Positions 44,454-53,767 of a stretch of DNA of 64,000 nucleotides are shown piece by piece. This DNA is from Paenibacillus sp. LHD-117 (GTDB lineage: Bacteria; Bacillota; Bacilli; Paenibacillales; Paenibacillaceae), in NCBI RefSeq assembly GCF_030929555.1, contig NZ_JAVFVT010000027.1, positions 1 through 64,000 of the forward strand. Reading direction: 5' to 3'. How positions within the stretch are numbered: the first letter of the stretch is position 1; every line of letters starts with the position of its first letter. The notes beneath the pieces were generated by a model, which saw only the letters and a program-made list of their open reading frames with translations, was not told the DNA's origin and made no database searches. Both the position numbers and the translations under genes were made by a program.

Positions 44454-45155
44454 CTACTCCTGCGTTAGGAATCGATAACCAATGCCGGGTTCTGTTGCGA
44501 TAAACCGCGGACGCGTTGTGTCTTCCTCCAGCTTCTTGCGAAGATGGCCGATATAAACGCGTAAGTAATGTTGCTCCGTTTCGCTGGCGTGGCCGCCCCA
44601 CACTTGCTGCAGCAGCTGGCGCTGCGTAATGACTTTGCCCGCGTTAGAAGCCAAAATTTTGAGAAGATCGTATTCGGTAGGCGTCAGCTTGACTTTCTCG
44701 CCGCCCAATTCGACGTTCCGTTGGGCCAGGTCGATCACGAGTTCGCCGAACCGAAGTATCGGTTCATTGGCCGACTTGGCGACATGGCGCAGTGCTACGC
44801 GAATGCGCGCCACCAATTCCCCCATGCCGAACGGTTTCGTGACATAATCGTCCGCGCCGCCGTCGAGCGCGGCAATTTTATCTTCTTCCCTGTCCTTGGC
44901 CGTCAGCACGATAATCGGCACCGAGGACCATTCGCGAATCCTTCTGAGCACGTCCATGCCGCTCATTTCCGGCAGTCCTAGATCGAGAACGATCAGATCC
45001 GGATGGCTTATGGACGCTTGCATGACACCCGCTTCGCCGTCGCCCGCTTCGGCGATATCGTAGCGATGCGCCTGAAGCGTTACTTTGAGCAGCTTACGGA
45101 TTTGGGGTTCGTCGTCGATGATCAAAATTTTGGCGCCTTTCTCGTTTGTGCTCAT
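44454..45155 (-). CDS. kdpE: Kdp response regulator
   Basis: 233 residues. Receiver domain with acidic pocket DDE at 14-16, phosphoacceptor Asp58 in VLDLGLP and Lys in LTAKD, then an OmpR-type winged helix (LTPTEYDLLKILASNAGKVI, LRVYIGHLRKKLE). Activates kdpFABC when potassium is low. It starts 2 nt after the histidine kinase stop and is the last gene of the potassium operon. Confidence 0.95.
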   Translation of the reverse strand: MSTNEKGAKILIIDDEPQIRKLLKVTLQAHRYDIAEAGDGEAGVMQASISHPDLIVLDLGLPEMSGMDVLRRIREWSSVPIIVLTAKDREEDKIAALDGGADDYVTKPFGMGELVARIRVALRHVAKSANEPILRFGELVIDLAQRNVELGGEKVKLTPTEYDLLKILASNAGKVITQRQLLQQVWGGHASETEQHYLRVYIGHLRKKLEEDTTRPRFIATEPGIGYRFLTQE

Positions 45156-45157
45156 CG

Positions 45158-46681
45158 TTATTCGATGCTCCCTTCCCTGTCATTCGGAATCGCATGAGCC
45201 TCTCGATGCGCGGGGAGGGTTATCGTCATGACCGTGCCCCGGGCTCCGTTCGGCTCAGCCGTAATCGTACCCCCGTGCAGCTCCACGATTCCTTTGCATA
45301 TGGCAAGACCGAGGCCGGTTCCCGGCACGTGGCTCGTCATCTTCGCGCGATAAAATTTATCGAAGACGCGTTCTCTTTCAGACTCCTCGATCCCCATTCC
45401 GGTATCGGCGACCGCAATGGAGACGGTACCCGCTTCCGCTTTAACCTCGATTGTAATTTCGGAATAATCGGGCGAATATTTGATCGCGTTGCTGACGACG
45501 TTCGTCATGACTTGCTCCAGAAGCACCTCGTCGCCCAGGATGATCGGAACCTGCTCGGGAAGACGCACAACCAATCGCCGATGCTTTTGAAAATCTTCGA
45601 CCTGCTTCAGAACGACGCCGATAATGTCTTCCGCGTCGCACCAATCCTGGCGAAGACGAAGCATGCCGCTCTCGAGCTGGACCATCCCGAGCAGGTTGGA
45701 CACGAGACGGTTCATCCGAAGTGCGCCGTCGCGGATCGTATGGAGCAGATCCATCCGGTCCTCGTCCGAGAACAGACGGTCTCCTTCGATCATGGCCGAA
45801 GCGGATCCGATGATCGTGGCCAGCGGGGTTCGGAGCTCATGCGAGACGGAGTCCAATATCGCGGTGCGAAGCCGCTCCGATTCGGCGGTGAGGTGGGCAA
45901 GCTTCGCTTCCTCGCTAAGCTTGACCCGTGCAATGGCGCTGGCTGCCAGCCCTCCAAGCGCTTCGAGAAAAAACAAATTGTCTTTGGAGAGCTCCGCGTT
46001 TCCGAGATTGACGCCAAGCACGCCGTGAATTCGATCCTCGGTCCGAAGCGGGATGTACAGACCGGACGAGCCGCTTAGCCTGGCAGCTCCCTTCCCCGCC
46101 ATGCTGCCGTTCCGGTATACCCAATCAGCGATGGCAAGCTCCGCTTCGCCGCCTCCCCATTCCATGGCGTCTGATGAGGAGACGCTAAGCTCCAGTTCGT
46201 CCTTGCGATTGGGCAAGTAGATGGCAGCCTCCTTGCGAATGCTATTCGAGACTTGTTGCGACACGTTCCTCAGCAAGGCTTGAATATCGGTGAAGGCGCT
46301 CAGCTCTTTGCTGATGGCATAAAGCGAAGCGGTGTACGCGCCTTTCTGCTCGGACTCTCTTAGCTGTCGTTTCAGCTGGGCCGCCAAGCTTGCCGTCAAG
46401 GTGGCAACGATATAGAATACAACGAAGGTTGCGATGTAACGCAAATCCGAAACGGCAAAACTTAAATAGGGCGGGACGAAAAAAAAGTCGAACGAGAGCA
46501 GGCCAAGAGTCGCCGCGTAGAGGGAAGGACCTCTTCCCCCGTACACGGCGCTTAGCAGCACCGGCAGCAAGTATAATAGCGCGATATTGACCAAATCGAA
46601 CGAATCCCGCCATGTGCCAAATAATAGAGTAATAATAACGATCGATACCGTTACCCACAAGTAAGCCCTTTGTTTAACCAT
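45158..46681 (-). CDS. kdpD: Kdp histidine kinase, C-terminal half as separate protein
   Basis: 507 residues. Four membrane helices of the KdpD DUF4118 type near the N-terminus, a GAF-like region, a HisKA domain with the phosphoacceptor in VSHELRTPL and an HATPase domain (NVVSNAIKYSP, VADTGMGIEESERERVFDKF, GTGLGLAICKGIVELHGG). It lacks the N-terminal KdpD and USP domains found in E. coli KdpD; these are encoded by the gene upstream. So the sensor kinase is split in two, and both parts must interact. The ATG at 46681 has GGAG 5 nt upstream. Confidence 0.93.
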   Translation of the reverse strand: MVKQRAYLWVTVSIVIITLLFGTWRDSFDLVNIALLYLLPVLLSAVYGGRGPSLYAATLGLLSFDFFFVPPYLSFAVSDLRYIATFVVFYIVATLTASLAAQLKRQLRESEQKGAYTASLYAISKELSAFTDIQALLRNVSQQVSNSIRKEAAIYLPNRKDELELSVSSSDAMEWGGGEAELAIADWVYRNGSMAGKGAARLSGSSGLYIPLRTEDRIHGVLGVNLGNAELSKDNLFFLEALGGLAASAIARVKLSEEAKLAHLTAESERLRTAILDSVSHELRTPLATIIGSASAMIEGDRLFSDEDRMDLLHTIRDGALRMNRLVSNLLGMVQLESGMLRLRQDWCDAEDIIGVVLKQVEDFQKHRRLVVRLPEQVPIILGDEVLLEQVMTNVVSNAIKYSPDYSEITIEVKAEAGTVSIAVADTGMGIEESERERVFDKFYRAKMTSHVPGTGLGLAICKGIVELHGGTITAEPNGARGTVMTITLPAHREAHAIPNDREGSIE

Positions 46682-46784
46682 CCGCACTCCACATCCTACG
46701 ATCTTATCAGCACCATCATACACATGAGAGACTTGCGATGGCAACACTTTGCTTTGTATAAAGCAAGGAATGCAGGTATCCCAT

Positions 46785-49121
46785 TTAAGGTTCTGCGTGC
46801 TTCAGCTCCGGATCGAAATCGGCCACGACGAGCACATCCATATGCCGTCCCCGGCTTAAGATCGACCTGACGATAGACTTCCGCAGCAAGGACTGCCACC
46901 AGCCTCTCGCGGATTGCCCGATAATCATTTGCGTGCTTTTGAAGGAAAAGGCGTGGCCGAGCAGCATGCGGGGAACGTCGCGCCCGGTTTTTGCCAAGGT
47001 AACCTCGAACCGGCCTCCAAGCCGTTCCGTTAATTCGCGGATCGCGTCGATCCGCTTCTGATCTTTTTCCAGGATGCTCGGTGACGGATGGACGTACATG
47101 ACATGCCATTCCGCCTTGAGACGGTGCGCGATCCGGAAGCCCCTCCTGACGAGCCGGTCGGCGTTCGAGCTTAGCGTTACCGCTACGAAAATGCTTTCCC
47201 GCCTCCTCCAAGGCCCTCGAAGCGATTCCTTGCGCTCCCATGCTTCAAGCCTTTCATCGACATCATCCGCGATTTCCCTGAGCGCGAGCTCGCGAAGCGC
47301 AATGAGATTGCCGGTTTTGAAAAAGTTGCCTAACGCCTGATCGATCTTCTCGGCTGCATAGATTCTCCCTTCGCGCATGCGCTGTCGCAGCCGCTCCGGC
47401 GTTACGTCGATCAGCTCGACCTCGTCGGCCAGCTGCAGAATGCGATCGGGGACGGTTTCCCTGACACGGACGCCGGTAATTTGCTCTACCGCGTCGTTCA
47501 AGCTCTCCAAATGCTGCACATTCATCGTGGAGATGACCGAAATGCCTGCTTCCAATACGTCCAGAACATCTTCGTAACGTTTTTTGTTTTTGCTGCCCGG
47601 CACGTTCGTATGGGCAAGCTCGTCGATGAGCACCACTTCCGGATTCCGCTCCAGAATCGCCGGAACATCCATTTCTTTGAGCTTTGTCCCGCGATAATCG
47701 ATGACGGCTTGCGGGATAAGCGGCAGGCCGTTAATCTGGCCGATCGTATCCTGCCTGCCATGCGTTTCGAGGAGACCGATCGCGACCTGGATCCCCTTGC
47801 GCATCAATGCGTTTCCTTCGCGAAGCATCGTATAAGTTTTCCCGACGCCAGGCGCTGCGCCAAGATACACCTTAAACGTGCCGCGCCGGATGCGGTCGAT
47901 CTGCCGCTCCACTTCTTGCTCGCTTAACCGTCTGTAAGGCTGCGTCCGGTCGACGCGGGATTGGGACTTGGCCGGCAAAATGCGTTCGCCTTCATGATCC
48001 GCCCTGTCCGCGACGAAAAAAACGTCGACGTTCCGGATCCGCCTCAATATGCCGTTCACGATCGAACCTTGCCATAGCTCCTTCCAACGACTGTGCTTGG
48101 AATGCCCAAGCACGATTCGTGTTACACCATTGTCCATGGCGTAACGCACCAACGACTTCGGGATATGCCTCCTCCCCGGATACGGGAGCTCCGTGAACGC
48201 GGCGCCGATTTTGTCCGTCAGTTTTTCGATCGAACGTTTGAACGTGCTTTCTTCTTTACTCAGCGCGATTCCCCGCTTGACGAAAGACACGACATGCAAA
48301 TCGCCGTTCAATCGTTTGGCCACCTGCTGGCCGCGGCGGATGTAGATGGAACCGTTCCAATGGTATTGGGCGGACACCAGAATGCGTTCCGTGGCCCCGG
48401 AAGGTCCGATCAGGCCTTGTTCCTCCCTATGTTTCTCTAAGGAATCGTTTACGTCTTCCGCCATCAATCGCAAGGCCAGCTCACGCAGTACGCCGAGATT
48501 GCCTTTCTTCAGCACCGCGGTATCCTTAACGCCGCACAGGTTCCCTTCGCCGATCCGTTTCAACATCGTCTCCGGCGTCACGTCGATCAGTCGCACCTCA
48601 TCGGCTGTTTCCAAGGTTTCCGCGGGAACGGTCTCTTCCGCTTCGATGCCCGTCAATCGATAGGCCATGCGGGTCACGCCCTCAAGCTCGTAGACATTGA
48701 CCGTTGTAATGACGCTGATCCCTCTGCTTAACAAGAAGCGAATATCTTCAAGTCTCGTAGAGTATGTCGCGTCGGGACGGTTCCGGTGGGCGAGACCGTC
48801 GACAAGCACAACTTCCGGGTTGCGCGCGATCAATGCATCGAGATTCAAATCTTTTTTCTCCGTCGTCCCCTTATGCCAATGGATGCTCGGCACCCGTTCC
48901 AGCGAGCCCAGCTGCTCGACCGTCTCGGGTCTGCCCATTGTGGACACGGCGCAGATGACGACGTCCACGCCTTGTTGTTTGAGCGACTGCCCTTCTAGCA
49001 GCATGTGATAGGTTTTTCCCGAGCCGCTAACCGCACCGATGATGATCGTCAACTTCCCACGATGAAGCTTGGAGATCGAGAGCAGGATCTCCTCCGGCGA
49101 TTTGCGCCTGAACGTCTCCAT
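46785..49121 (-). CDS. Stand-alone KdpD sensor with duplicated KdpD-N/USP module
   Basis: 778 residues with no membrane helices or kinase domain. Two full KdpD N-terminal plus universal-stress-like modules follow each other. Module 1 (about 20-375) has a changed Walker A (GAVSGSGKT, 29-37) and VDGLAHRN. Module 2 (about 412-778) keeps the standard GAAPGVGKT (421-429) and IDELAHTN (499-506). In other bacteria this region senses c-di-AMP, nucleotides or K+ and controls the kinase. Both USP parts continue with an RRG...A..L helix. Module 1 is diverged and may be regulatory or inactive. It lies between kdpC and the kinase gene. Confidence 0.92.
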   Translation of the reverse strand: METFRRKSPEEILLSISKLHRGKLTIIIGAVSGSGKTYHMLLEGQSLKQQGVDVVICAVSTMGRPETVEQLGSLERVPSIHWHKGTTEKKDLNLDALIARNPEVVLVDGLAHRNRPDATYSTRLEDIRFLLSRGISVITTVNVYELEGVTRMAYRLTGIEAEETVPAETLETADEVRLIDVTPETMLKRIGEGNLCGVKDTAVLKKGNLGVLRELALRLMAEDVNDSLEKHREEQGLIGPSGATERILVSAQYHWNGSIYIRRGQQVAKRLNGDLHVVSFVKRGIALSKEESTFKRSIEKLTDKIGAAFTELPYPGRRHIPKSLVRYAMDNGVTRIVLGHSKHSRWKELWQGSIVNGILRRIRNVDVFFVADRADHEGERILPAKSQSRVDRTQPYRRLSEQEVERQIDRIRRGTFKVYLGAAPGVGKTYTMLREGNALMRKGIQVAIGLLETHGRQDTIGQINGLPLIPQAVIDYRGTKLKEMDVPAILERNPEVVLIDELAHTNVPGSKNKKRYEDVLDVLEAGISVISTMNVQHLESLNDAVEQITGVRVRETVPDRILQLADEVELIDVTPERLRQRMREGRIYAAEKIDQALGNFFKTGNLIALRELALREIADDVDERLEAWERKESLRGPWRRRESIFVAVTLSSNADRLVRRGFRIAHRLKAEWHVMYVHPSPSILEKDQKRIDAIRELTERLGGRFEVTLAKTGRDVPRMLLGHAFSFKSTQMIIGQSARGWWQSLLRKSIVRSILSRGRHMDVLVVADFDPELKHAEP

Positions 49122-49157
49122 GGACGTTTCCCCCTTTTGCCGTACGACATGAAAGTA

Positions 49158-49185
49158 CCCTGCCTATGTTTCGGAATAGGCAGGG
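49158..49185 (-). other. Strong hairpin between kdpC and the KdpD-N gene
   Basis: Perfect 10 bp stem CCCTGCCTAT/ATAGGCAGGG with an 8 nt loop and no T-tract. It may stabilise the upstream transporter mRNA or attenuate expression of the sensor genes. Confidence 0.6.
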
Positions 49186-49194
49186 CGTCATGCT

Positions 49195-49800
49195 TTATTG
49201 TAATGCTTGCTCGAGCGCCATGTTCAGCTTAAGCACGTTTACGCGAGGTTCACCGAAGACGCCAAGATCGCGCCCTTCCGTATGCTGTTTGACCAGCTCT
49301 TGTAGCTGCTCAGTTGGAATTCCAGTCAGCTTGCTGATCCGGGGGATCTGAACATCCGCCGACTCCGGCGTAATATGCGGATCCAGACCGGAGCCGGAGT
49401 TCGTAATCAGCGCGATTGGCAAATCGCTGATCGGCACGTCGGGATTATCCCGCTTCCACGCTTCGATCGATTCCTTGGTTCTCGCCAGCATATCCGGGTT
49501 CGACGGCGCGTAGTTATTCGATCCGGATGCCTCGGCCTTATAGTCGATGCTGGATACGCGGCCATGGAAGTAAGCAGGATCTGCGAACTTTTGCCCGATA
49601 AGCTCGGATCCGACGATTTGCCCCTCCGCGTTCTCGATCAAGCTGCCGTTCGCCTGGTGCGGCATGAACAGCTGCGCAAGTCCCGTGCACGCGAGCGGAT
49701 AGATGATGCCGCAGAGTATAATAAACACTATGCTGGCTCGGATGGCGACAGTCAAGTACGATCCGCCGGACGACTCCGAAGCGCTTCCCGAATGATTCAT
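49195..49800 (-). CDS. kdpC: Potassium-transporting ATPase subunit C
   Basis: 201 residues. One N-terminal membrane helix (VFIILCGIIYPLACTGLAQL) followed by a periplasmic-side domain. Conserved family parts are QANGSLIE, GSELIGQ, FHGRVSSIDY, SGLDPHITPESA and the C-terminal VNVLKLN. It stabilises the KdpFABC complex and raises affinity. The ATG at 49800 with AGGAAGGA overlaps nothing; it lies 17 nt after the kdpB stop. Confidence 0.96.
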   Translation of the reverse strand: MNHSGSASESSGGSYLTVAIRASIVFIILCGIIYPLACTGLAQLFMPHQANGSLIENAEGQIVGSELIGQKFADPAYFHGRVSSIDYKAEASGSNNYAPSNPDMLARTKESIEAWKRDNPDVPISDLPIALITNSGSGLDPHITPESADVQIPRISKLTGIPTEQLQELVKQHTEGRDLGVFGEPRVNVLKLNMALEQALQ

Positions 49801-49817
49801 GTGGTATCCTTCCTTTC

Positions 49818-51848
49818 TTAAACCCATAGATGGACGATCAAGTCGATGGCCTTAATGCCGACGAATGGCACGATTACACCGCCAAGACCGTAGATTAGCA
49901 TGTTTTTCCCAAGCAGCTTCGATGCGCTCATCGGTTTGTAAGGCACGCCTTTCATCGCCAGCGGGATCAACAGCGGGATAATGATCGCGTTGAAGATGAG
50001 CGCCGATAGAATAGCCGACATCGGCGATCCTAGATTCATGACGTTTAATACACCCATCTCCGGAATCGCGAGCATGAACATGGCTGGAATAATCGCAAAA
50101 TATTTGGCGATGTCGTTCGCTATGCTGAAGGTTGTCAGCGCGCCGCGCGTCATGAGCAGCTGCTTGCCGATCGAGACGACTTCGATAATCTTCGAAGGGT
50201 CGGAATCGAGATCGACCATGTTGGCTGCTTCCTTGGCCGCGGCGGTACCGCTGTTCATCGCGAGTCCAACGTCGGCCTGCGCGAGAGCCGGCGCATCGTT
50301 CGTTCCGTCGCCCGTCATGGCGACAAGCTTGCCTTGCTCCTGTTCCCTTCGGATAACCGCGATTTTGTCTTCCGGCGTGCTCTCCGCGATAAAGTCGTCG
50401 ACGCCGGCTTCAAGAGCGATGGTGGCGGCCGTTAACGGATTGTCGCCGGTACACATAATCGTTTTGATTCCCATCTTGCGAAGCTGGTCGAACCGCTCCC
50501 GCATGCCGGGCTTTACGGTATCCTTCAAATAAATCAGGCCATAAATTCGATTGTCTACGGCAACCGCTAGAGGCGTTCCGCCTTTGGATGCGATGGCATT
50601 GCCTTTCTCGTCCAGATCTCTCGGAATCGGTCCTCCTTGCGCGGCAACCCATTTTTTCACGGCGTCGACGGCGCCTTTGCGTACTTTGCGCCCATCCTTC
50701 AGATCCATCCCGCTCATGCGCGTCTCTGCCTTGAATTCGATAAATTCCGCTCCCTCGGCAAGCTCCGCTTGATATCCGATCTGCTCGGATTTCATAAGCT
50801 CAAGCACGGAACGTCCCTCCGGCGTTTCGTCTTTCACTGAGCTGATCGCGGCCCATTGGCCTACCGTTTCCGCAGTTTCGCTTCCCACCGGCGTAAATTG
50901 GCTGGCCATCCGGTTGCCGAACGTGATGGTTCCAGTCTTATCCAAAATCATCGTGTTGATATCCCCTGCGGCTTCTACCGCCTTGCCTGACATCGCGATG
51001 ACGTTGAACTGCGTAACGCGGTCCATGCCTGCGATCCCGATGGCGGACAGAAGACCGCCGATCGTTGTCGGAATGAGACAAACCAGCAAGGCGATCAAGA
51101 CGGGGACTTCGAGCTCGATGCCTACGTACTTGGCAATAGGCGCAAGCGTGACGATCACGATCAGGAAGATCAGGGTAAGACTCGTCAGCAGCGTATTAAG
51201 CGCCAGCTCGTTCGGCGTCTTCTGCCGCTTGGCTCCTTCGACGAGCGAGATCATGCGGTCGATGAACGACTCGCCGGGATCGGTGACGATGCGCACCTTG
51301 ATGCTGTCGCTGACGACGCGGGTTCCGCCCGTCACCGAGGAGAAATCGCCGCCCGCTTCCTTGATTACGGGAGCGGACTCGCCGGTAATCGCGGATTCGT
51401 CGACGGAAGCGAGGCCTTCGATGACTTCCCCGTCGCCGGGTATCGTCTCTCCTTGGGAGACGACGACAATATCGCCTTTGCGAAGCTCGGTGGAATTCAC
51501 GACCTTAAGGTTGCTGCCGACGAGCTTGTTGGCCGTCAATTCTTGTTTCGATTTCTTGAGCGTATCGGCCTGCGCCTTGCCGCGGCCTTCCGCCAATGCT
51601 TCCGCGAAGTTCGCGAACAGCAGGGTGAACAGCAGGATTAGAAACACGGTCAGATTAAAGCCGATGCGTCCGTCGGTGCCGAAATACCCGGGAAACAGCG
51701 TCATTAGAAGCACGACGAACGTGCCGACTTCTACGACGAACATGACCGGATTTTTCATCATCGCCACAGGATTTAATTTCTTGAAGCTGTCACTTATCGC
51801 ACTCTTCACGATCGGAGCCGTCAACAGCGTTTTTCGTTTTGTACTCAT
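49818..51848 (-). CDS. kdpB: Potassium-transporting ATPase subunit B
   Basis: 676 residues; the P-type ATPase subunit that powers K+ uptake. Phosphorylated Asp303 in DKTGT, actuator TGES at 155-158 with the inhibitory serine region, nucleotide-binding KGA and MTGDGTNDAPALAQADVG hinge are all present. Length is typical. Follows kdpA after 24 nt. Confidence 0.97.
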   Translation of the reverse strand: MSTKRKTLLTAPIVKSAISDSFKKLNPVAMMKNPVMFVVEVGTFVVLLMTLFPGYFGTDGRIGFNLTVFLILLFTLLFANFAEALAEGRGKAQADTLKKSKQELTANKLVGSNLKVVNSTELRKGDIVVVSQGETIPGDGEVIEGLASVDESAITGESAPVIKEAGGDFSSVTGGTRVVSDSIKVRIVTDPGESFIDRMISLVEGAKRQKTPNELALNTLLTSLTLIFLIVIVTLAPIAKYVGIELEVPVLIALLVCLIPTTIGGLLSAIGIAGMDRVTQFNVIAMSGKAVEAAGDINTMILDKTGTITFGNRMASQFTPVGSETAETVGQWAAISSVKDETPEGRSVLELMKSEQIGYQAELAEGAEFIEFKAETRMSGMDLKDGRKVRKGAVDAVKKWVAAQGGPIPRDLDEKGNAIASKGGTPLAVAVDNRIYGLIYLKDTVKPGMRERFDQLRKMGIKTIMCTGDNPLTAATIALEAGVDDFIAESTPEDKIAVIRREQEQGKLVAMTGDGTNDAPALAQADVGLAMNSGTAAAKEAANMVDLDSDPSKIIEVVSIGKQLLMTRGALTTFSIANDIAKYFAIIPAMFMLAIPEMGVLNVMNLGSPMSAILSALIFNAIIIPLLIPLAMKGVPYKPMSASKLLGKNMLIYGLGGVIVPFVGIKAIDLIVHLWV

Positions 51849-51872
51849 CGATTGGTCACCTCATCCATTCCG

Positions 51873-53552
51873 TTAGCGAAGCGTCAAATGTTCTGCGATC
51901 GGTCCAAGCACAACCGCAGGCAAAAACGTGAGCGCTCCAATGATTAATACCGTTCCAAGCAGAATGCCCATGAACAACTTATTATCCGTCCTGAATGTCC
52001 CGATCGTCTCGGGCACCCATTGTTTGCGTGCCAGCGATCCGGCCACGGCGAGCATGGCGATCATAGAGACATACCGGCCGAGCATCATGACAAGTCCGGT
52101 CGTAATGTTCCAGAATGGCGTATTATCCGCAAGTCCCTCGAAGCCCGAGCCATTGTTGGCCGCCGAGGATGTATATTCGTACAAGACTTGCGTAATGCCG
52201 TGGAACCCGGCATTCGTAATCGCGCCTTGGCCAAGATCGGTCATGAAGGCGATCGCCGTAGGACCGAGGATGATGAACGGATGAATGAGGATCACGATCG
52301 CGATCAGCTTCATCTCCTTCGGCTCGATCTTCCGCCCGAGAAATTCGGGCGTTCTGCCAACCATAAGGCCAGCTAGGAAGACGGCGAGTATCGCATACAT
52401 GAGCATGTTCACGAGACCGACGCCTTTGCCTCCGAATACGACGTTCAACATCATTTCGGCCAATGGCACAAGTCCGCCGATCGGCGTCAGCGTATCGTGC
52501 ATGTTATTAACCGTACCCGTCGTCGCGGCGGTCGTAACGGCCGTGAATAATGCGGATTGCGGAATCCCAAAGCGTACTTCTTTGCCTTCCATGCTTCCTT
52601 GCGAAGCGTCGATGCCAAGCCTGTTCATGGCCGGATTGCCTTGCGTCTCCGCGACATATACGGTCGTCAGGAATACGATGAACAAAGTCATCATGGCGCC
52701 GAACACGACCCAGCCTTGTTTTTTATTTTTGGCGAACAGGCCGTACGTATAAGGCAATGCCGCCGGCAACAGCCACATGCTCAAGATTTGGATGACGTTC
52801 GTCAGCGGATTCGGGTTCTCGAACGGATGCGCCGAGTTGACGCCGAAGAAACCGCCTCCGTTCGTCCCGATATGTTTGATCGACTCCAGCGCCGCAACCG
52901 GACCGATCGCGATCGATTGCTGCTCGCCTTCCAGCGTCGTGACGGTAAGCGTCGATTGCAGCGTCTGAGGCACTTGCAGCGCTACAAGAACGAGCGTTAC
53001 GAGTAGGGCTGCCGGAATGAATATCCTCGTATGCGCTTTGACGAAGTCTTGGAAGAAGTTGCCGATCGTCGCGCCTTTGCTAGTTAACCCTCTTACGAAC
53101 GCGATCGCAACGGAAAAGCCTGTTGCGGCCGACGTAAACATCATCATCATGATAACGGCCATCTGGGAGAAGTACGTAAGTCCCGTTTCGCCGCTGTAAT
53201 GCTGCAAGTTCGTATTCGTAATAAAGCTGATCACCGTATTGAAGGCAAGCGTTTGCTCCATCTTGCCGATTCCGTTCGGATTAAGCGGCAGCAAGTCCTG
53301 CAGACGCAGGATCAGGTAACTAACCGCGACAAGCACCATATTGGTGAGCAAGAAGCTGAGCGCGTATTTCTTCCAGGTCATGCCGGCTTGCGATTTCAGG
53401 CCGATAAGCGAATAGATTACGCGTTCGATCGGACCGAATATACGGTCCGTACGGTTCTTTTCATTCGAAAACACATGATAGACGTAAGTGCCAACCGGCT
53501 TGACCAACAACGCAACCACGGCCAAGACGATGGCGATTTGCAAAATGCCCAT
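51873..53552 (-). CDS. kdpA: Potassium-transporting ATPase subunit A
   Basis: 559 residues; channel-like subunit that selects K+. Four pore-loop segments are recognisable: TNTNLQHYSGETG, GTNGGGFFGVNSAHPFENP, TTAATTGTVNNMHD and SAANNGSGFEGL. About ten membrane helices. It starts 28 nt after kdpF. Confidence 0.97.
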   Translation of the reverse strand: MGILQIAIVLAVVALLVKPVGTYVYHVFSNEKNRTDRIFGPIERVIYSLIGLKSQAGMTWKKYALSFLLTNMVLVAVSYLILRLQDLLPLNPNGIGKMEQTLAFNTVISFITNTNLQHYSGETGLTYFSQMAVIMMMMFTSAATGFSVAIAFVRGLTSKGATIGNFFQDFVKAHTRIFIPAALLVTLVLVALQVPQTLQSTLTVTTLEGEQQSIAIGPVAALESIKHIGTNGGGFFGVNSAHPFENPNPLTNVIQILSMWLLPAALPYTYGLFAKNKKQGWVVFGAMMTLFIVFLTTVYVAETQGNPAMNRLGIDASQGSMEGKEVRFGIPQSALFTAVTTAATTGTVNNMHDTLTPIGGLVPLAEMMLNVVFGGKGVGLVNMLMYAILAVFLAGLMVGRTPEFLGRKIEPKEMKLIAIVILIHPFIILGPTAIAFMTDLGQGAITNAGFHGITQVLYEYTSSAANNGSGFEGLADNTPFWNITTGLVMMLGRYVSMIAMLAVAGSLARKQWVPETIGTFRTDNKLFMGILLGTVLIIGALTFLPAVVLGPIAEHLTLR

Positions 53553-53580
53553 ACGGCATCCTCCTTAAGTGACAATCGAA

Positions 53581-53658
53581 TCAGAATTTTTCGGGATTTA
53601 CTAGCGCGTAAACGAGATACAAAAATAAAAGCAGTGTAAAGGCGAGTACCACAATCAT
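53581..53658 (-). CDS. kdpF: Potassium-transporting ATPase subunit F
   Basis: 25 residues, nearly all one membrane helix (LAFTLLLFLYLVYALVNPE). The late LVYALVNPEKF is the classic KdpF ending. GGAGGAGAAGG precedes the ATG at 53658. The ATG overlaps the stop codon of the small gene upstream (ATGA). KdpF stabilises the complex. Confidence 0.92.
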   Translation of the reverse strand: MIVVLAFTLLLFLYLVYALVNPEKF

Positions 53659-53765
53659 CGTTTTCCTTCTCCTCCCTCGTCGATTACGCGATTGCACCAA
53701 TGCATGAATCCGTAAAAGACGCCAAAAGTGACGGCGAGCAAAACAATCATATAGATATCCAACAT
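53655..53765 (-). CDS. 36-residue membrane peptide overlapping kdpF
   Basis: The peptide has a membrane helix (IYMIVLLAVTFGVFYGFMHW) followed by a short polar tail with CNRVIDEGGEGKR. Its ATG has GGAGGAGG 7 nt upstream, placed inside the 3' end of the preceding gene, and its TGA overlaps the kdpF start by the ATGA arrangement. Such tight coupling argues that it is translated. I do not recognise it by name; small unnamed ORFs before kdpF occur in other genomes. It could be an extra subunit of the Kdp complex. Confidence 0.75.
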   Translation of the reverse strand: MLDIYMIVLLAVTFGVFYGFMHWCNRVIDEGGEGKR

Positions 53766-53767
53766 GG

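Noticed and set aside
50914..51876. Long plus-strand open frame opposite kdpB (320 codons)
   Set aside because: Serine/proline-rich antisense shadow, no ribosome binding site.
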